Notes under the pieces: model-generated
What the model saw: only the letters and a program-made list of their open reading frames with translations
Told to the model about the DNA's origin: nothing
Databases searched by the model: none
NCBI GenBank assembly: GCA_902801165.1
Contig: CADCHI010000017.1
Span: 62,001 to 126,000 of the forward strand
Direction of reading: 5' to 3'
Source: an uncultured Eubacteriales bacterium
Lineage (GTDB): Bacteria; Bacillota; Clostridia; Christensenellales; Aristaeellaceae
Length of the DNA stretch: 64,000 bases
Program-made: the position numbers and the translations under genes
Part shown: positions 1 through 9,847 of the stretch, piece by piece
How positions within the stretch are numbered: position 1 is the stretch's first letter
Layout: each line of letters begins with the position of its first letter

Positions 1-859
1 TCAGGCCCACGATCTCGCCCGAGCGCACCGTCATGTTGATGTCGCGGTAGAAGCCCGTGCGGGTCAGGTGCTCCAGCTTCAGCAGCTCCTCGCCCACGAC
101 CGTCTCCTTCTTGGGGAACAGCTGGGTGATCTCGCGGCCCACCATGTGGTGCACCAGGAAGGGCTGGTCGACCTCCTCCAGCTTCCAGGTGCCGATGTAC
201 TGGGCGTCGCGGAACACGGTCACGCGGTCCGCCAGGCCGAAGATGTCCTCGAAGCGGTGGGAGATCAGTATGATGCCGACGCCCTGGTCGCGCAGGCGGC
301 GGGCGATGGTGTACAGGTCCTCGGCCTCGCGCTGGGACAGGGATGCCGTGGGCTCGTCCATGATCAGGATCTTCGCGTTCATGGACAGCGCCTTGGCGAT
401 CTCCACCAGCTGCTGCTGGCCGACGGTCAGCGAGCCCACGGAGGCCGTGGGGCTGAGGTTGGCGTCGATGGAGTCCAGCAGCTTCTTGGCCTCGCGATTC
501 ATCTTCGGCCAGTCGATAAAGGGACCGATCTTGAACTCATGGCCGATGAAGATGTTCTCCGCCACAGACAGGTCGGGATAGGAGGCCGCGTGCTGATAGA
601 TCGCCGCGATGCCCCGCTCCTGGGCGGTGATGGGGTCGGTCATGACCACCTTTTCGCCGTTCAGTATGATCTCGCCGCCGTCGGGCTGGTGCACGCCGGT
701 CAGCGTCTTGATGAACGTGGACTTTCCGGCTCCGTTCTCGCCCACCAGCGCGTGGATCTCTCCCGCCTTCAGGTTGAAATGCACGTTATCCAGTGCCTTG
801 ACGCCCGGAAAGATCTTGGTGATACCATTCATTTCCAGAATGTACTCCGAACCCGGCAT
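1..859 (-). CDS. Sugar ABC transporter ATP-binding protein (5' part, runs off left edge)
   Basis: Energises import of a sugar through an Rbs/Rha/Lsr-type ABC transporter at the inner face of the membrane. The visible 286 residues contain a complete first nucleotide-binding domain: Walker A GENGAGKST near residue 40, the signature stretch VGQQQLVEIAKAL, Walker B ILIMDEPTAS and the switch His in ILISHRF. They are followed by the start of the second ABC half, whose end lies left of the window. The ATG at 859 is preceded by a GGAGG-type ribosome binding site. A promoter lies directly upstream, so this gene appears to be first in its operon and permeases are expected beyond the left edge. The substrate cannot be read from sequence; a rhamnose or autoinducer-2-type system is the closest impression. 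Confidence 0.88.
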   Translation of the reverse strand, partial: MPGSEYILEMNGITKIFPGVKALDNVHFNLKAGEIHALVGENGAGKSTFIKTLTGVHQPDGGEIILNGEKVVMTDPITAQERGIAAIYQHAASYPDLSVAENIFIGHEFKIGPFIDWPKMNREAKKLLDSIDANLSPTASVGSLTVGQQQLVEIAKALSMNAKILIMDEPTASLSQREAEDLYTIARRLRDQGVGIILISHRFEDIFGLADRVTVFRDAQYIGTWKLEEVDQPFLVHHMVGREITQLFPKKETVVGEELLKLEHLTRTGFYRDINMTVRSGEIVGL

Positions 860-922
860 TCTCCCGCCTCCGTTCTCAGTAGGGCAATACGCCCTTAAAA
901 AATGCACAATTAGCTGACTATT

Positions 923-952
923 ATTATATACAAAGATTGAGCAATTTGTCAA
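923..952 (-). promoter_or_regulatory. Promoter of the left-edge sugar ABC operon
   Basis: On the minus strand TTGACA (947-952) and TATAAT (923-928) are separated by 18 bp in an AT-rich pocket, about 65 bp upstream of the ATPase start. Confidence 0.65.
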
Positions 953-1037
953 GAATTTTAATCCAGCTGTATGCAAAAATGCTCTTTACGCTAAGAAATG
1001 CGGAGAGGCGTTGCGCATCCAAACACACAGGCCGCGC

Positions 1038-1676
1038 TCACCCTTCGGCGATCGCGGCCATCTCAGTTTCAAGGTTTTTGTAGAATTGCACCACCTGCAG
1101 CCCGTCCAGCAGGGCGTGGTGGGCCAGCAGCGTCACCGGCATCATCAGCCGGCCCCGCCAGTCCGGCTCGAAGCGCCCCCAGGAGATGCGGGGGTTGCTC
1201 TCGTCCCCTCCGGCGGTGGGCTGGATCAGCTGGGAATAGCGCAGCCAGGGCAGCGACGTGACGAAGTACAGGCCCTCCACGTCATCGTCTTCCTCGATGG
1301 AGCCCTGCTCCCGGCAGGCCGCCCGGGCCGCCTCGGCGTAGGGCAGCCATTCGTCCCAGGCACGGTCGTGGTACAGCGTGCAGTAGCAATAGGTCCCGTC
1401 GTCCAGCGGCTCCACATGGCTGGTGCCGCAGGCGTCGTACTCCACGATGCCGCCGTCCCGGATGCGCCGGCGCAGCTCGGGCACGCCGTCGGCGGCCAGC
1501 GCCGCGGCGTGCATGAACGCCAGGTAGAAGGAACAGCCCCGGTCTTTGCAGAAGCCCTGCAGCGCCGTCACATCCACGTCCACGGTCACGCCCAGCATCG
1601 GGTTTTGCAGCGAGCGGAAGTAGTCGAAGTGGGCCCTTCGGGGATAGGTGCTCATGTCGATGGTCCTGTAATTCAT
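1038..1676 (-). CDS. Chloramphenicol acetyltransferase-like acyltransferase (CatA family)
   Basis: A 212-residue protein of normal length for the trimeric type A chloramphenicol O-acetyltransferases, which transfer acetyl from acetyl-CoA. The family active-site motif HHxxxDG is present as HHALLDG at residues 186-192, and the N-terminal pattern YRTIDMSTYPRRAHFDYF is typical. Many clostridial chromosomal members are not proven resistance genes, so the substrate is uncertain. It is a single-gene unit between pfp and the left-edge ABC operon. No mobile-element remains flank it, and base composition matches its neighbours. Confidence 0.85.
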   Translation of the reverse strand: MNYRTIDMSTYPRRAHFDYFRSLQNPMLGVTVDVDVTALQGFCKDRGCSFYLAFMHAAALAADGVPELRRRIRDGGIVEYDACGTSHVEPLDDGTYCYCTLYHDRAWDEWLPYAEAARAACREQGSIEEDDDVEGLYFVTSLPWLRYSQLIQPTAGGDESNPRISWGRFEPDWRGRLMMPVTLLAHHALLDGLQVVQFYKNLETEMAAIAEG

Positions 1677-1773
1677 GGCTTAGCCCTCGATTTCTACTAA
1701 AGAGTCGACTTCAGAGACTGCCCGCGGCCAAAACAACCGTAGACAATCCTCCCCTGTCGCCGAAAACGAAACA

Positions 1774-1812
1774 CCGGCATCCGGCCCTTGAATCAATGGG
1801 GTCGGATGCCGG
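1774..1812 (-). terminator. Probable terminator of pfp
   Basis: A 10-bp stem (CCGGCATCCG, 1774-1783, with CGGATGCCGG, 1803-1812) lies just past the pfp stop. On the minus strand it is followed by a T-rich stretch. Confidence 0.6.
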
Positions 1813-1844
1813 GCATTGCCATGCGGCAGCTATTGGGGCAGGGC

Positions 1845-3104
1845 TCAGCCCTGGGGCTCGGCCTTGACCTTGGCCAGGCGCACGAAGCGGGGCAGGCTGT
1901 TCTCCTTGGGCAGCTGGGTCTCGCCCTGGATCAGCGGCAGCGCGTAGTCGATGAAGCCCTGGTTCAGGCCGTCGCCGGTCTCGTTGATCCACTCCTGGGG
2001 AACCTTCTTTTCGGTGTTGGCCACGTCGGTCAGCTCGAACAGCTTGATCTTGCAGACGTACTTGCCATCCTCGTAGGCGCGCTCGAAGCCCACCATCTTG
2101 TCGGTGATGCCTGCGACGGCGTTCTCAACCGCGGCCTTGCCGGCGGAGAAGGACTCCTCGATGTCGGTCTGGGAGGCGCAGTGCGCAGCGCAGCGCTGCA
2201 GCAGGCTCAGCTCGATGCCACGGACCTTGGCGCCGGTGGCGGCCTTCAGGTGGTTGGCCAGGAAGGAGGCCAGGCCGCCCAGCTGGGTGTGGCCGAAGGC
2301 GTCCTTGGCGGCGTTGGCGTTGCCGTACTCGGAGATGAACTTGCCGTCCTTGTCGTGGATGCCCTCGGACACCACGGCCAGGCACTTCTTCTTCTGGGCG
2401 TAGATGGCCTTGACCTTCTCGGTGAAGGCGTCCAGGTCGAAGTCGCGCTCGGGCAGGTAGATCAGGTCGGCACCATCGCCGGCATAGTTGGCCAGCGCGG
2501 CGGCGGCGGTCAGCCAGCCGGCGTGACGGCCCATGCACTCCATGACGGTGATCTGGCCGTTGTCATACACGGTGGAATCGCGGTACACTTCCATCACGGA
2601 GGTGGCGATGTACTTGGCGGCGGAGGCGAAGCCCGGGCAGTGGTCGGTGCCGAACAGGTCGTTGTCGATGGTCTTCGGAATGCCCATCACGCGGCACTCG
2701 TAGCCGTTCTTCAGCATGAACTTGCTGATCTTGTTGCAGGTGTCCATGCTATCGTTGCCGCCGTTGTAGAAGAAGTAGCGCACGTTGTACTTCTTGAAGA
2801 TCTCCAGGATGCGCTTGTAGTCGGTGTCGTCCACATCCGGGTCGGCCAGCTTATAGCGGCAGGAGCCCAGCGCGGAGGAGGGGGTGTACTTCATATAGGA
2901 CAGCTCAGCGGGATCTTCCTTGCCCATGTCGATCAGGTCGTCGTCCAGCACGCCCTTGATGCCGTGCAGGGCGCCCAGAACCTGGGTGATGTCCTCATTC
3001 TCCAGGGCGGTCTTGATCGCGCCGTAGGCAGAAGCGTTGATGACGGCGCTGGGGCCGCCGGACTGACCGATGATGCATGCGCCTTTCAGCTGGCTCATTG
3101 TCAT
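1845..3104 (-). CDS. pfp: Pyrophosphate-dependent 6-phosphofructokinase
   Basis: Catalyses reversible phosphorylation of fructose 6-phosphate using pyrophosphate, a glycolytic step in many anaerobes. The 419 residues show the PFK fold: GQSGGPSAVINAS near residue 13, GGNDSMDT at 115-122, the catalytic loop PKTIDND at 143-149 and MGRHAGWL near 195. The Lys in PKTIDND, where ATP enzymes carry Gly, marks a PPi enzyme. The ATG at 3104 follows AAAGGA; a second in-frame ATG lies six bases downstream. It is monocistronic, with its own promoter (3165-3193) and terminator. Confidence 0.93.
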   Translation of the reverse strand: MTMSQLKGACIIGQSGGPSAVINASAYGAIKTALENEDITQVLGALHGIKGVLDDDLIDMGKEDPAELSYMKYTPSSALGSCRYKLADPDVDDTDYKRILEIFKKYNVRYFFYNGGNDSMDTCNKISKFMLKNGYECRVMGIPKTIDNDLFGTDHCPGFASAAKYIATSVMEVYRDSTVYDNGQITVMECMGRHAGWLTAAAALANYAGDGADLIYLPERDFDLDAFTEKVKAIYAQKKKCLAVVSEGIHDKDGKFISEYGNANAAKDAFGHTQLGGLASFLANHLKAATGAKVRGIELSLLQRCAAHCASQTDIEESFSAGKAAVENAVAGITDKMVGFERAYEDGKYVCKIKLFELTDVANTEKKVPQEWINETGDGLNQGFIDYALPLIQGETQLPKENSLPRFVRLAKVKAEPQG

Positions 3105-3164
3105 TCATTCCTTTCAAAATCGATGTTTGGTGAGCGCGCGGGAAGGCCCCGCGCATACAGATTA

Positions 3165-3193
3165 AATATAGCATAAATCGCCATGCGCGTCAA
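3165..3193 (-). promoter_or_regulatory. pfp promoter
   Basis: TTGACG (3188-3193) and TATATT (3165-3170) on the minus strand with a 17-bp spacer, 60 bp upstream of the pfp start. Confidence 0.7.
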
Positions 3194-3256
3194 ACTCACT
3201 GGCGTTAATTTTCCACCGGTGCGAACCCCCCGGAAGGCGCGCTGCGCAACAGAGAA

Positions 3257-3288
3257 GGGGCTGCTCCGGGTTTTTCGGAGCAGCCCCA
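3257..3288 (-). terminator. Terminator of the ytfQRT-yjfF-type operon
   Basis: Strong 12-bp GC stem (GGGGCTGCTCCG with its complement) around a seven-base loop, about 35 bp past the last permease gene. The T-tract on the minus strand is weak. Confidence 0.6.
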
Positions 3289-3322
3289 AATGAATGCCGA
3301 ATCCATCGGCGCCGGAAGGCCG

Positions 3323-4372
3323 TCAGTTCGCCTTCTTCTTGCCGGTGTAGCTGACCACCGCGCGCTGGATGACGATGAACAGCAGCAGCAGCGCGCCCGT
3401 GGCGATCTTGCCCCACCAGGAGGACAGGGTGCCGTTGAAGTTGATGATGGCGGGAATGACGGACTTCAGCAGCACGCCGAACATGGTGCCGATCATGTAG
3501 CCCACGCCGCCTGTCAGCAGCGTGCCGCCGATGACGGCGCTGGAGATGACCTCCAGCTCGCCGCCCTGCAGGGCCATGTTCCAGCCGGACTTGACCACCA
3601 GCACGTAGGCGATGCCCGCCAGGGCGGAGCAGAAGCCGTTGATGGCGTACACGGCCACCTTGGTCTTGCCCACGGGCAGGCCCATCAGCTTGGCGCTGGA
3701 CTCGCTGCCGCCGATGGCGTAGACGTTGCGGCCAAAGCGGGTGTGCTGCAGCACGATGGTGCCCAGGATAATCATCACGATGAATATGATCACCGTGAGA
3801 TCGATCTTTGTGATGGGCTTGATCTTCACCCACTCCCCGTCCACCATGTGGTAGAGGGTGATCTTGAAGCCGGCCAGGGCGTCGATCAGCGGGTGGTTGA
3901 TGCTGATGGATTCCCGGGAGATCAGACTGCAAATGCCTCGGGCCAGGAAGTTGCCGGTCAGCGTGGTAATGAAGGGCGGCACGTTCAGGTAGTGAATGGC
4001 CGAGCCCATCAGCGCGCCGAGGCCGATGCCCACCAGGATGGAGAACAGCATGGTGATCACCGGGGAGATGCCCATGCGCTCATAGCCGTAGGCGATCAGC
4101 ATGCCCGTCAGCGACGCCACGGAGGCCACGGACAGGTCGATGCCGCCGGTGATGAGCACCATGGTCATGCCCACGGCGGAGATGCCGTAGTAGGCGTTGT
4201 CGGTGAAGAAGTTGACGAAGGTGCGCAGGGTGGTGAAGCCAATCTTGCCGTAGCGGATGGCGCCGTAGGCGTAGATGATCAGGAAGATGATCACGGTGGC
4301 GTACACCATGATGTACTTCGGGTTCATGATGCGGCTGAACAGGCTCTGCCGCTTTTCAGTCTTCTGACTCAT
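3323..4372 (-). CDS. yjfF: Sugar ABC transporter permease, YjfF-like
   Basis: Second membrane subunit of a galactofuranose-type importer. The 349 residues form a BPD_transp_2 permease: about eight hydrophobic segments, the family motif VLITGGIDLSVASVASLTG near residue 90 and EVISSAVIGGTLLTGGVG in the C-terminal third. The start ATG overlaps the stop of the upstream permease by four bases (ATGA), indicating translational coupling. The order binding protein, ATPase, permease, permease is the same as E. coli ytfQ-ytfR-ytfT-yjfF, which is the main support for the naming. It is the last gene of the operon. Confidence 0.88.
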   Translation of the reverse strand: MSQKTEKRQSLFSRIMNPKYIMVYATVIIFLIIYAYGAIRYGKIGFTTLRTFVNFFTDNAYYGISAVGMTMVLITGGIDLSVASVASLTGMLIAYGYERMGISPVITMLFSILVGIGLGALMGSAIHYLNVPPFITTLTGNFLARGICSLISRESISINHPLIDALAGFKITLYHMVDGEWVKIKPITKIDLTVIIFIVMIILGTIVLQHTRFGRNVYAIGGSESSAKLMGLPVGKTKVAVYAINGFCSALAGIAYVLVVKSGWNMALQGGELEVISSAVIGGTLLTGGVGYMIGTMFGVLLKSVIPAIINFNGTLSSWWGKIATGALLLLFIVIQRAVVSYTGKKKAN

Positions 4373-5930
4373 TTGACCGCGCCTCCTTTCACCATGGTCC
4401 GGGCCTGGGAGCGCTTGGCCATCCAGTTGCGCACGGGTTCAGACTGCAGCACGATGATCACGGCGATGATCAGGGCCTTAAAGGCCATCGTGGAATCCGG
4501 CGAGACGCCGAAGTAGTACACGAAGGTGATGATCGTGCGGATGATGATCGAGCCCACGATGGTGCCCGTCAGGCTGAACTTGCCGCCCGACATGCTGGTG
4601 CCGCCGATGACCACGGACAGTATGGCGTCGGTTTCATAGTTGATGCCGGCGTTGTTGGAGTCGTTGGACATGATGCGGCTGGAGTAGATCATGCCGGAGA
4701 TGCCGGACAGCAGGCCGGTCAGCGCGAACACGATCAGTATGACCACCTTGGAGTTGATGCCCGACAGCCTCGACGCGCTGGGGTTGATGCCCACGGACTC
4801 CACGAAGGTGCCGAAGGCCGTCTTGCGCACGAACAGCATGACCGCCGCCACCACCACCACGGTGATGACGATGGGCGTTGGCAGGAACAGGCAGCTGCCC
4901 TGGCCGATGACGCGGAAGGGGCTGTACATCGTGGTGTACTGCTTGCCGTTGGTGATGATCTGGGCGATGCCTCGACCGGAGACCATCAGGATCAGCGTGG
5001 CGATGATCGGCTGCAGCTTCAGCTGGCCCACCAGCACGCCGTTGAACGCGCCCATCAGCAGGCACACCAGCAGCGGCACCAGCAGCACCAGTATGAAGGG
5101 GTACACGCTGTAGTCGCCGGGGGTCTGGTACAGGGGGTTGGTGGGATCCCAGCGCATCAGCTTCAGCGCCAGCGCGCCGGAAACCGCCACCAGGGCGCCC
5201 ACGGATAGGTCCGTGCCGCCCAGGGCGATGACCATCGTCATGCCCATGCCGATGATGGTGATCTCGGCGGAGCGGTTGATGATGTCCACCAGGTTGCCGT
5301 ACAGCATCCGGCTGGAGGGCTGGTAGCTGATGGAGAAGAACTCCGGACGGATGACCAGGCACACCACCAGGATCAGCAGCTCGGCGATGACCGCCCAGGT
5401 GATCTTGGAGCGCATGATGGCGGCCAGGTCCAGGTTCTTGGCGCGAAGCACCAGCACCACGGCCACCAGGCACAGCAGCAGGCCCGCGCCGATCAGTATG
5501 CCCTGCAGCTTCCAGGCGTTGCGCAGGCCGGAGACCTTGGAGAAGCTGCCGATCACCGTGTCGTAGGGAGACGCCTCGGCGATGGCCTCCAGGGCCTCCT
5601 CCTGGGCCTCCTCGTCCACCGCCTCGACCGCCTCTGCCTCCGCGGCCTCGACCGCCTCGGCGCCCTCGACCGGGACCTCGTCCATCGAAGGCTCTTCCGA
5701 CGCCGACGCGCCGCCGGTGGCGGCGGCCAGTATGGCGGCGTCAAAGTCCGCCTTCACGGTCGCCTCGTCGTGGTCGTTGATGAACACCGAGGCAAAGCTG
5801 GCGTCGGAGAAGCTGATGCTGTAATTGGAATAGATGCTGTCCTTGACCGCGCAGATCCGGGCAAAGCAGCCGATGCCGACGGCCAGCAGCAGCAGGCCGA
5901 CGATCAGGAAGATCAGGTAGGTCTTCTTTT

Positions 5931-5934
<4 letters not shown>
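4369..5934 (-). CDS. ytfT: Sugar ABC transporter permease, YtfT-like, with a large N-terminal extracytoplasmic insertion
   Basis: Membrane subunit of the galactofuranose-type importer. Residues about 175-520 are an ordinary BPD_transp_2 permease, with GGTDLSVGALVAVSGAL near 235 and LSVVIGGTSMSGGKFSLTG near 440. At 521 residues it is about 180 longer than E. coli YtfT. The extra N-terminal part has one transmembrane helix (residues 5-25), then about 110 residues predicted outside the membrane and including an Ala/Glu/Val-rich acidic stretch, then a second helix near 145-165. Start and stop overlap the neighbouring genes by four bases each. The function of the insertion is unknown; it might contact the binding protein. 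Confidence 0.87.
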
Positions 5935-7427
<1,493 letters not shown>

Positions 7428-7476
7428 AGCAATTCCTCCTTCGAGACATAAAAGTGTATGTACTGCAATACGGCCG

Positions 7477-7530
7477 CTCAGCCGTGGCTGCCCCTCGCCC
7501 ATGTCCAAGAGAGGGGCAGCCACGACTGAG
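7477..7530. repeat. 20-bp inverted repeat between ytfQ and ytfR
   Basis: Arms 7477-7496 and 7511-7530 are reverse complements with one mismatch and contain GTGGCTGCCCC. A GGCTGCC core also recurs in some inverted-repeat elements of the sugar operon to the right. In RNA this is a long hairpin between the abundant binding-protein message and the ATPase. Confidence 0.7.
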
Positions 7531-7549
7531 TCGCAGTGAAAAGCACGAA

Positions 7550-7578
7550 GCAGGGCGGCAGGAAACCCGCCGCCCTGC
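7550..7578 (-). terminator. Intercistronic hairpin after ytfQ (attenuator or mRNA stabiliser)
   Basis: Perfect 10-bp stem GCAGGGCGGC (7550-7559) with GCCGCCCTGC (7569-7578), 50 bp past the binding-protein stop. There is no clear T-tract, so partial termination or 3'-end protection of the ytfQ message is more likely than full termination. Confidence 0.55.
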
Positions 7579-7630
7579 AAAAGTCTAAGCTACTTCAGCA
7601 GCAGGACTTCTGTTGGAAAACCGATGTCAA

Positions 7631-8617
7631 TTAATACTGACGCTCGTCGATGACATCCGCGGCCAGCACGGAAGTGGTGCCCTCGACCTCGATGCCGCCA
7701 ACGCAGTCATACACGCCCTCTTCGGGATGCACGACGGTCTTGTCGTACTCGACGCCAGCTTCCAGGTCCTCGATGGCCTTCACGACGAAGGGGCCATACA
7801 GGGGGGTGCACTCGATGGTGGCGTTCATGTCGCCGGCCACGATGGCCTCGAAGGCGGCCTTAACGGAGTCGCAGCCCACGATGATGATGTCCTTGCCGGG
7901 AACCAGGCCGGCAGCCTTGATGGCGTCGATGGCGCCCAGGGCCATGTCGTCGTTCTGAGCGATCAGAACGTCGATCTTCTCGATGGACTTCAGCCAGCTC
8001 TCCATCAGGGCCTGGCCTTCGGCGCGGGTGAAGTTACCGGTCTGCTGGCCGACAACCTCCATCCAAGGATAGTCCGCCAGAGCGGCCAGGTTGCCCTCGG
8101 TGCGGCCGACCTGAGCGTCGGAACCGGTGGTGCCTTCCATGATGGCGACCTTGACGTCCTCGGTCTTGCCGATGCTCTCCAGGTACTTGGCAGCCCACTG
8201 GATCTGGCGACGGCCCTCGAGCGGGAAGTCACCGCCGAAAGCAGCCTTGTACTCGATCTTGTCCGCGCAGTCCGGGATGCGGTCCAGCAGGATCAGCGGG
8301 ATCTCAGCCTCGTTGACCTCGGTCAGGACCTCGTCCCAGCCGGAGGTGACAACGCCGGTGAACAGGATGTAGTCAACGCCCTGGGTGATGAAGTTGCGCA
8401 GAGCCTGGATCTGGTTCTCCTGCTTCTGCTGGCCGTCGGAGTACACGAACTCCCAGCCCTCATGTCCCTCGATGGCGGCGGTCACGCTGTCGGTGTTGGC
8501 GGTACGCCAGTCGGACTCCTGGCCGATCTGGGAGAACGCGATGGTCAGAGCGGAAGCGCTGGCAACCATGCTCAGCACCAGGCCCAGAGCCAGAACCAGA
8601 GTCAACAGTTTCTTCAT
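7631..8617 (-). CDS. ytfQ: Sugar ABC transporter substrate-binding protein, YtfQ-like
   Basis: Extracytoplasmic sugar receptor of the galactofuranose-type importer. MKKLLTLVLALGLVLSMVASASA is a signal peptide without a lipobox Cys. The mature part begins LTIAFSQIGQESDWR and carries DGQQKQENQIQALR, closely resembling E. coli YtfQ in the same positions, followed by a Peripla_BP_4 fold to residue 328. The ATG at 8617 is preceded by GGAGGT; an upstream in-frame ATG at 8680 lies at the promoter. First gene of the operon with a strong promoter. The sugar is inferred from YtfQ similarity only. Confidence 0.9.
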   Translation of the reverse strand: MKKLLTLVLALGLVLSMVASASALTIAFSQIGQESDWRTANTDSVTAAIEGHEGWEFVYSDGQQKQENQIQALRNFITQGVDYILFTGVVTSGWDEVLTEVNEAEIPLILLDRIPDCADKIEYKAAFGGDFPLEGRRQIQWAAKYLESIGKTEDVKVAIMEGTTGSDAQVGRTEGNLAALADYPWMEVVGQQTGNFTRAEGQALMESWLKSIEKIDVLIAQNDDMALGAIDAIKAAGLVPGKDIIIVGCDSVKAAFEAIVAGDMNATIECTPLYGPFVVKAIEDLEAGVEYDKTVVHPEEGVYDCVGGIEVEGTTSVLAADVIDERQY

Positions 8618-8659
8618 GGGATTTACCTCCTTTATTTGGGCTTTCGCCCGTATGTTATT

Positions 8660-8688
8660 AGTATAACACCGATTTATCATTTTGTAAA
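8660..8688 (-). promoter_or_regulatory. Promoter of the ytfQ-type operon
   Basis: TTTACA (8683-8688) and TATACT (8660-8665) on the minus strand with a 17-bp spacer, about 40 bp before the binding-protein start. Confidence 0.72.
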
Positions 8689-8818
8689 TATCCGACGCTC
8701 TTTTTGCGGTGAAAAAAGCAACTCCTGAGCAGTCGCGCCATCATGACCAAGCCGGTGAATTGTGACCAAAAACACATCGGAGTGTGCGCGGATTATGTCA
8801 CGATGCATAAAATTAGTT

Positions 8819-8834
8819 ATATACAGCTGTATAT
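8819..8834. promoter_or_regulatory. Perfect 16-bp palindrome in the divergent intergenic region
   Basis: ATATACAGCTGTATAT is a perfect dyad in the 360-bp AT-rich gap between the ytfQ promoter and the plus-strand gene at 8978. It could be an operator for either side. The rest of the gap holds a GCAGGAATT direct repeat (about 8871-8889) and AT-rich possible -10 sequences, but no gene. Confidence 0.4.
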
Positions 8835-8977
8835 TCCTTGCATATATTCATTTGTTTTCACAATGCAACGCAGGAATTTGCAGGAATTATGTCGTATATT
8901 TATTAGCATATGCAACGCATATACACCCCATGAGGCACATATACTTATTCCATAACCGATAACCAGGAGGTAAAATT

Positions 8978-9493
8978 ATGGAAAACGTCAAGGCAGGTAT
9001 CCGGGCATTTTCTGCGCTGAGCCTGCGAAGAAAGGTGGTCGTCTGCGCGGCGATGGCGCTGGTGATCGCCCTGGTGGCGGCGCTGTGCATATCCATCAAT
9101 ATGCGGTCGAATATACAGCGCAAATATACAACCGCCCGCAATCTCGCCGGCGAAGCGCTGTACTCAAACCTGTACATCCTCATGCAGAGCTTCGACATGA
9201 CCTCCGTTCCCAACGCGGATGTTGAAAACGCCATACTCCCCCAGATGCGGGACTACTTCATGGCGTCGGTCACGCTGAACAACCTGCTGGCCCAGACCTA
9301 CGGCGCGAAATACAAGGTGCTGTCCGAGGGCGACGTCAACGACATCACCAGCGCCTTCACCGCCTACGAGACCGCCTTCCGCAACAACACCTCCACCGAC
9401 CTGGCCCAGAGCAACATGCAGATGTGCATGGACCGCATCCGCGACCTGCTGAACTCCCGCTACAGCCAGGGCGTGCTGCGGCCCTCCCGCTGA
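8978..9493 (+). CDS. Small single-span membrane protein of unknown function
   Basis: 171 residues, not recognised. A basic N-terminus is followed by one transmembrane helix (about residues 22-42). The remainder is a mostly helical, probably extracytoplasmic domain of about 125 residues with the pattern ARNLAGEALYSNLYILMQSFD. The four-helix flavour is reminiscent of LemA or of chemoreceptor sensor helices, but no diagnostic motif is visible. An AGGAGG site lies seven bases before the ATG. The upstream region is unusually AT-rich, and the first part of the gene uses ATA and TAT codons more than its neighbours. A 59-residue gene follows after 51 bp and may be co-transcribed. Confidence 0.75.
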   Translation: MENVKAGIRAFSALSLRRKVVVCAAMALVIALVAALCISINMRSNIQRKYTTARNLAGEALYSNLYILMQSFDMTSVPNADVENAILPQMRDYFMASVTLNNLLAQTYGAKYKVLSEGDVNDITSAFTAYETAFRNNTSTDLAQSNMQMCMDRIRDLLNSRYSQGVLRPSR

Positions 9494-9544
9494 CGCGCAT
9501 AGCGCCCCCGCCGCCGCGCCATACTAACGGCGAGGTGATAGAGC

Positions 9545-9724
9545 ATGGGTTATCCCAAGTATTCCGGCCTGGCCGAGCTGCTGAAGCACGACGAGGAGGC
9601 GCTGCGCTTCTTTGAGGCGCTGCCCCTGTCGGTGCGGGAGCGCATCGCCCCCAGCGGAAAGAAGATCGACTCGCTTGAGGCACTGCGCAACTACGCGGAC
9701 GCGCTGAGCCACGAAAAGCAGTAG
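9545..9724 (+). CDS. Small helical protein of unknown function (59 aa)
   Basis: Unrecognised short charged protein beginning MGYPKYSGLAELLKHDEE. The sequence suggests two or three amphipathic helices and no membrane segment. Evidence for a real gene: a GAGGTGATAGAGC ribosome-binding region before the ATG, codon use matching neighbours, and a strong intrinsic terminator starting six bases after the stop. It follows the 171-residue membrane protein gene on the same strand. Confidence 0.7.
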   Translation: MGYPKYSGLAELLKHDEEALRFFEALPLSVRERIAPSGKKIDSLEALRNYADALSHEKQ

Positions 9725-9729
9725 AGCCC

Positions 9730-9765
9730 AAAGGGCCCTCCGGTTTTGATTCCGGAGGGCCCTTT
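9730..9765 (+). terminator. Intrinsic terminator
   Basis: A 14-bp stem whose arms (9730-9743 and 9752-9765) enclose an eight-base loop, beginning six bases after the 59-aa gene. The right arm ends in TTT. Confidence 0.85.
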
Positions 9766-9786
9766 GCCGCGAATTGGGTTTTTCCC

Positions 9787-9815
9787 TTTACCCCCGCGCT
9801 TTGCTGTGGTAAAAT
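9787..9815 (+). promoter_or_regulatory. Promoter of the M20 amidohydrolase gene
   Basis: TTTACC (9787-9792) and TAAAAT (9810-9815) with a 17-bp spacer, about 30 bp before the start codon. Confidence 0.65.
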
Positions 9816-9847
9816 AGGGGCAATCATCATGCTGGGAGGTCATTGCC

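Noticed and set aside
1038-1676. Acquired antibiotic-resistance cassette
   Set aside because: No insertion sequence, integrase or composition shift around the CAT-like gene; chromosomal relatives of unknown substrate are common.
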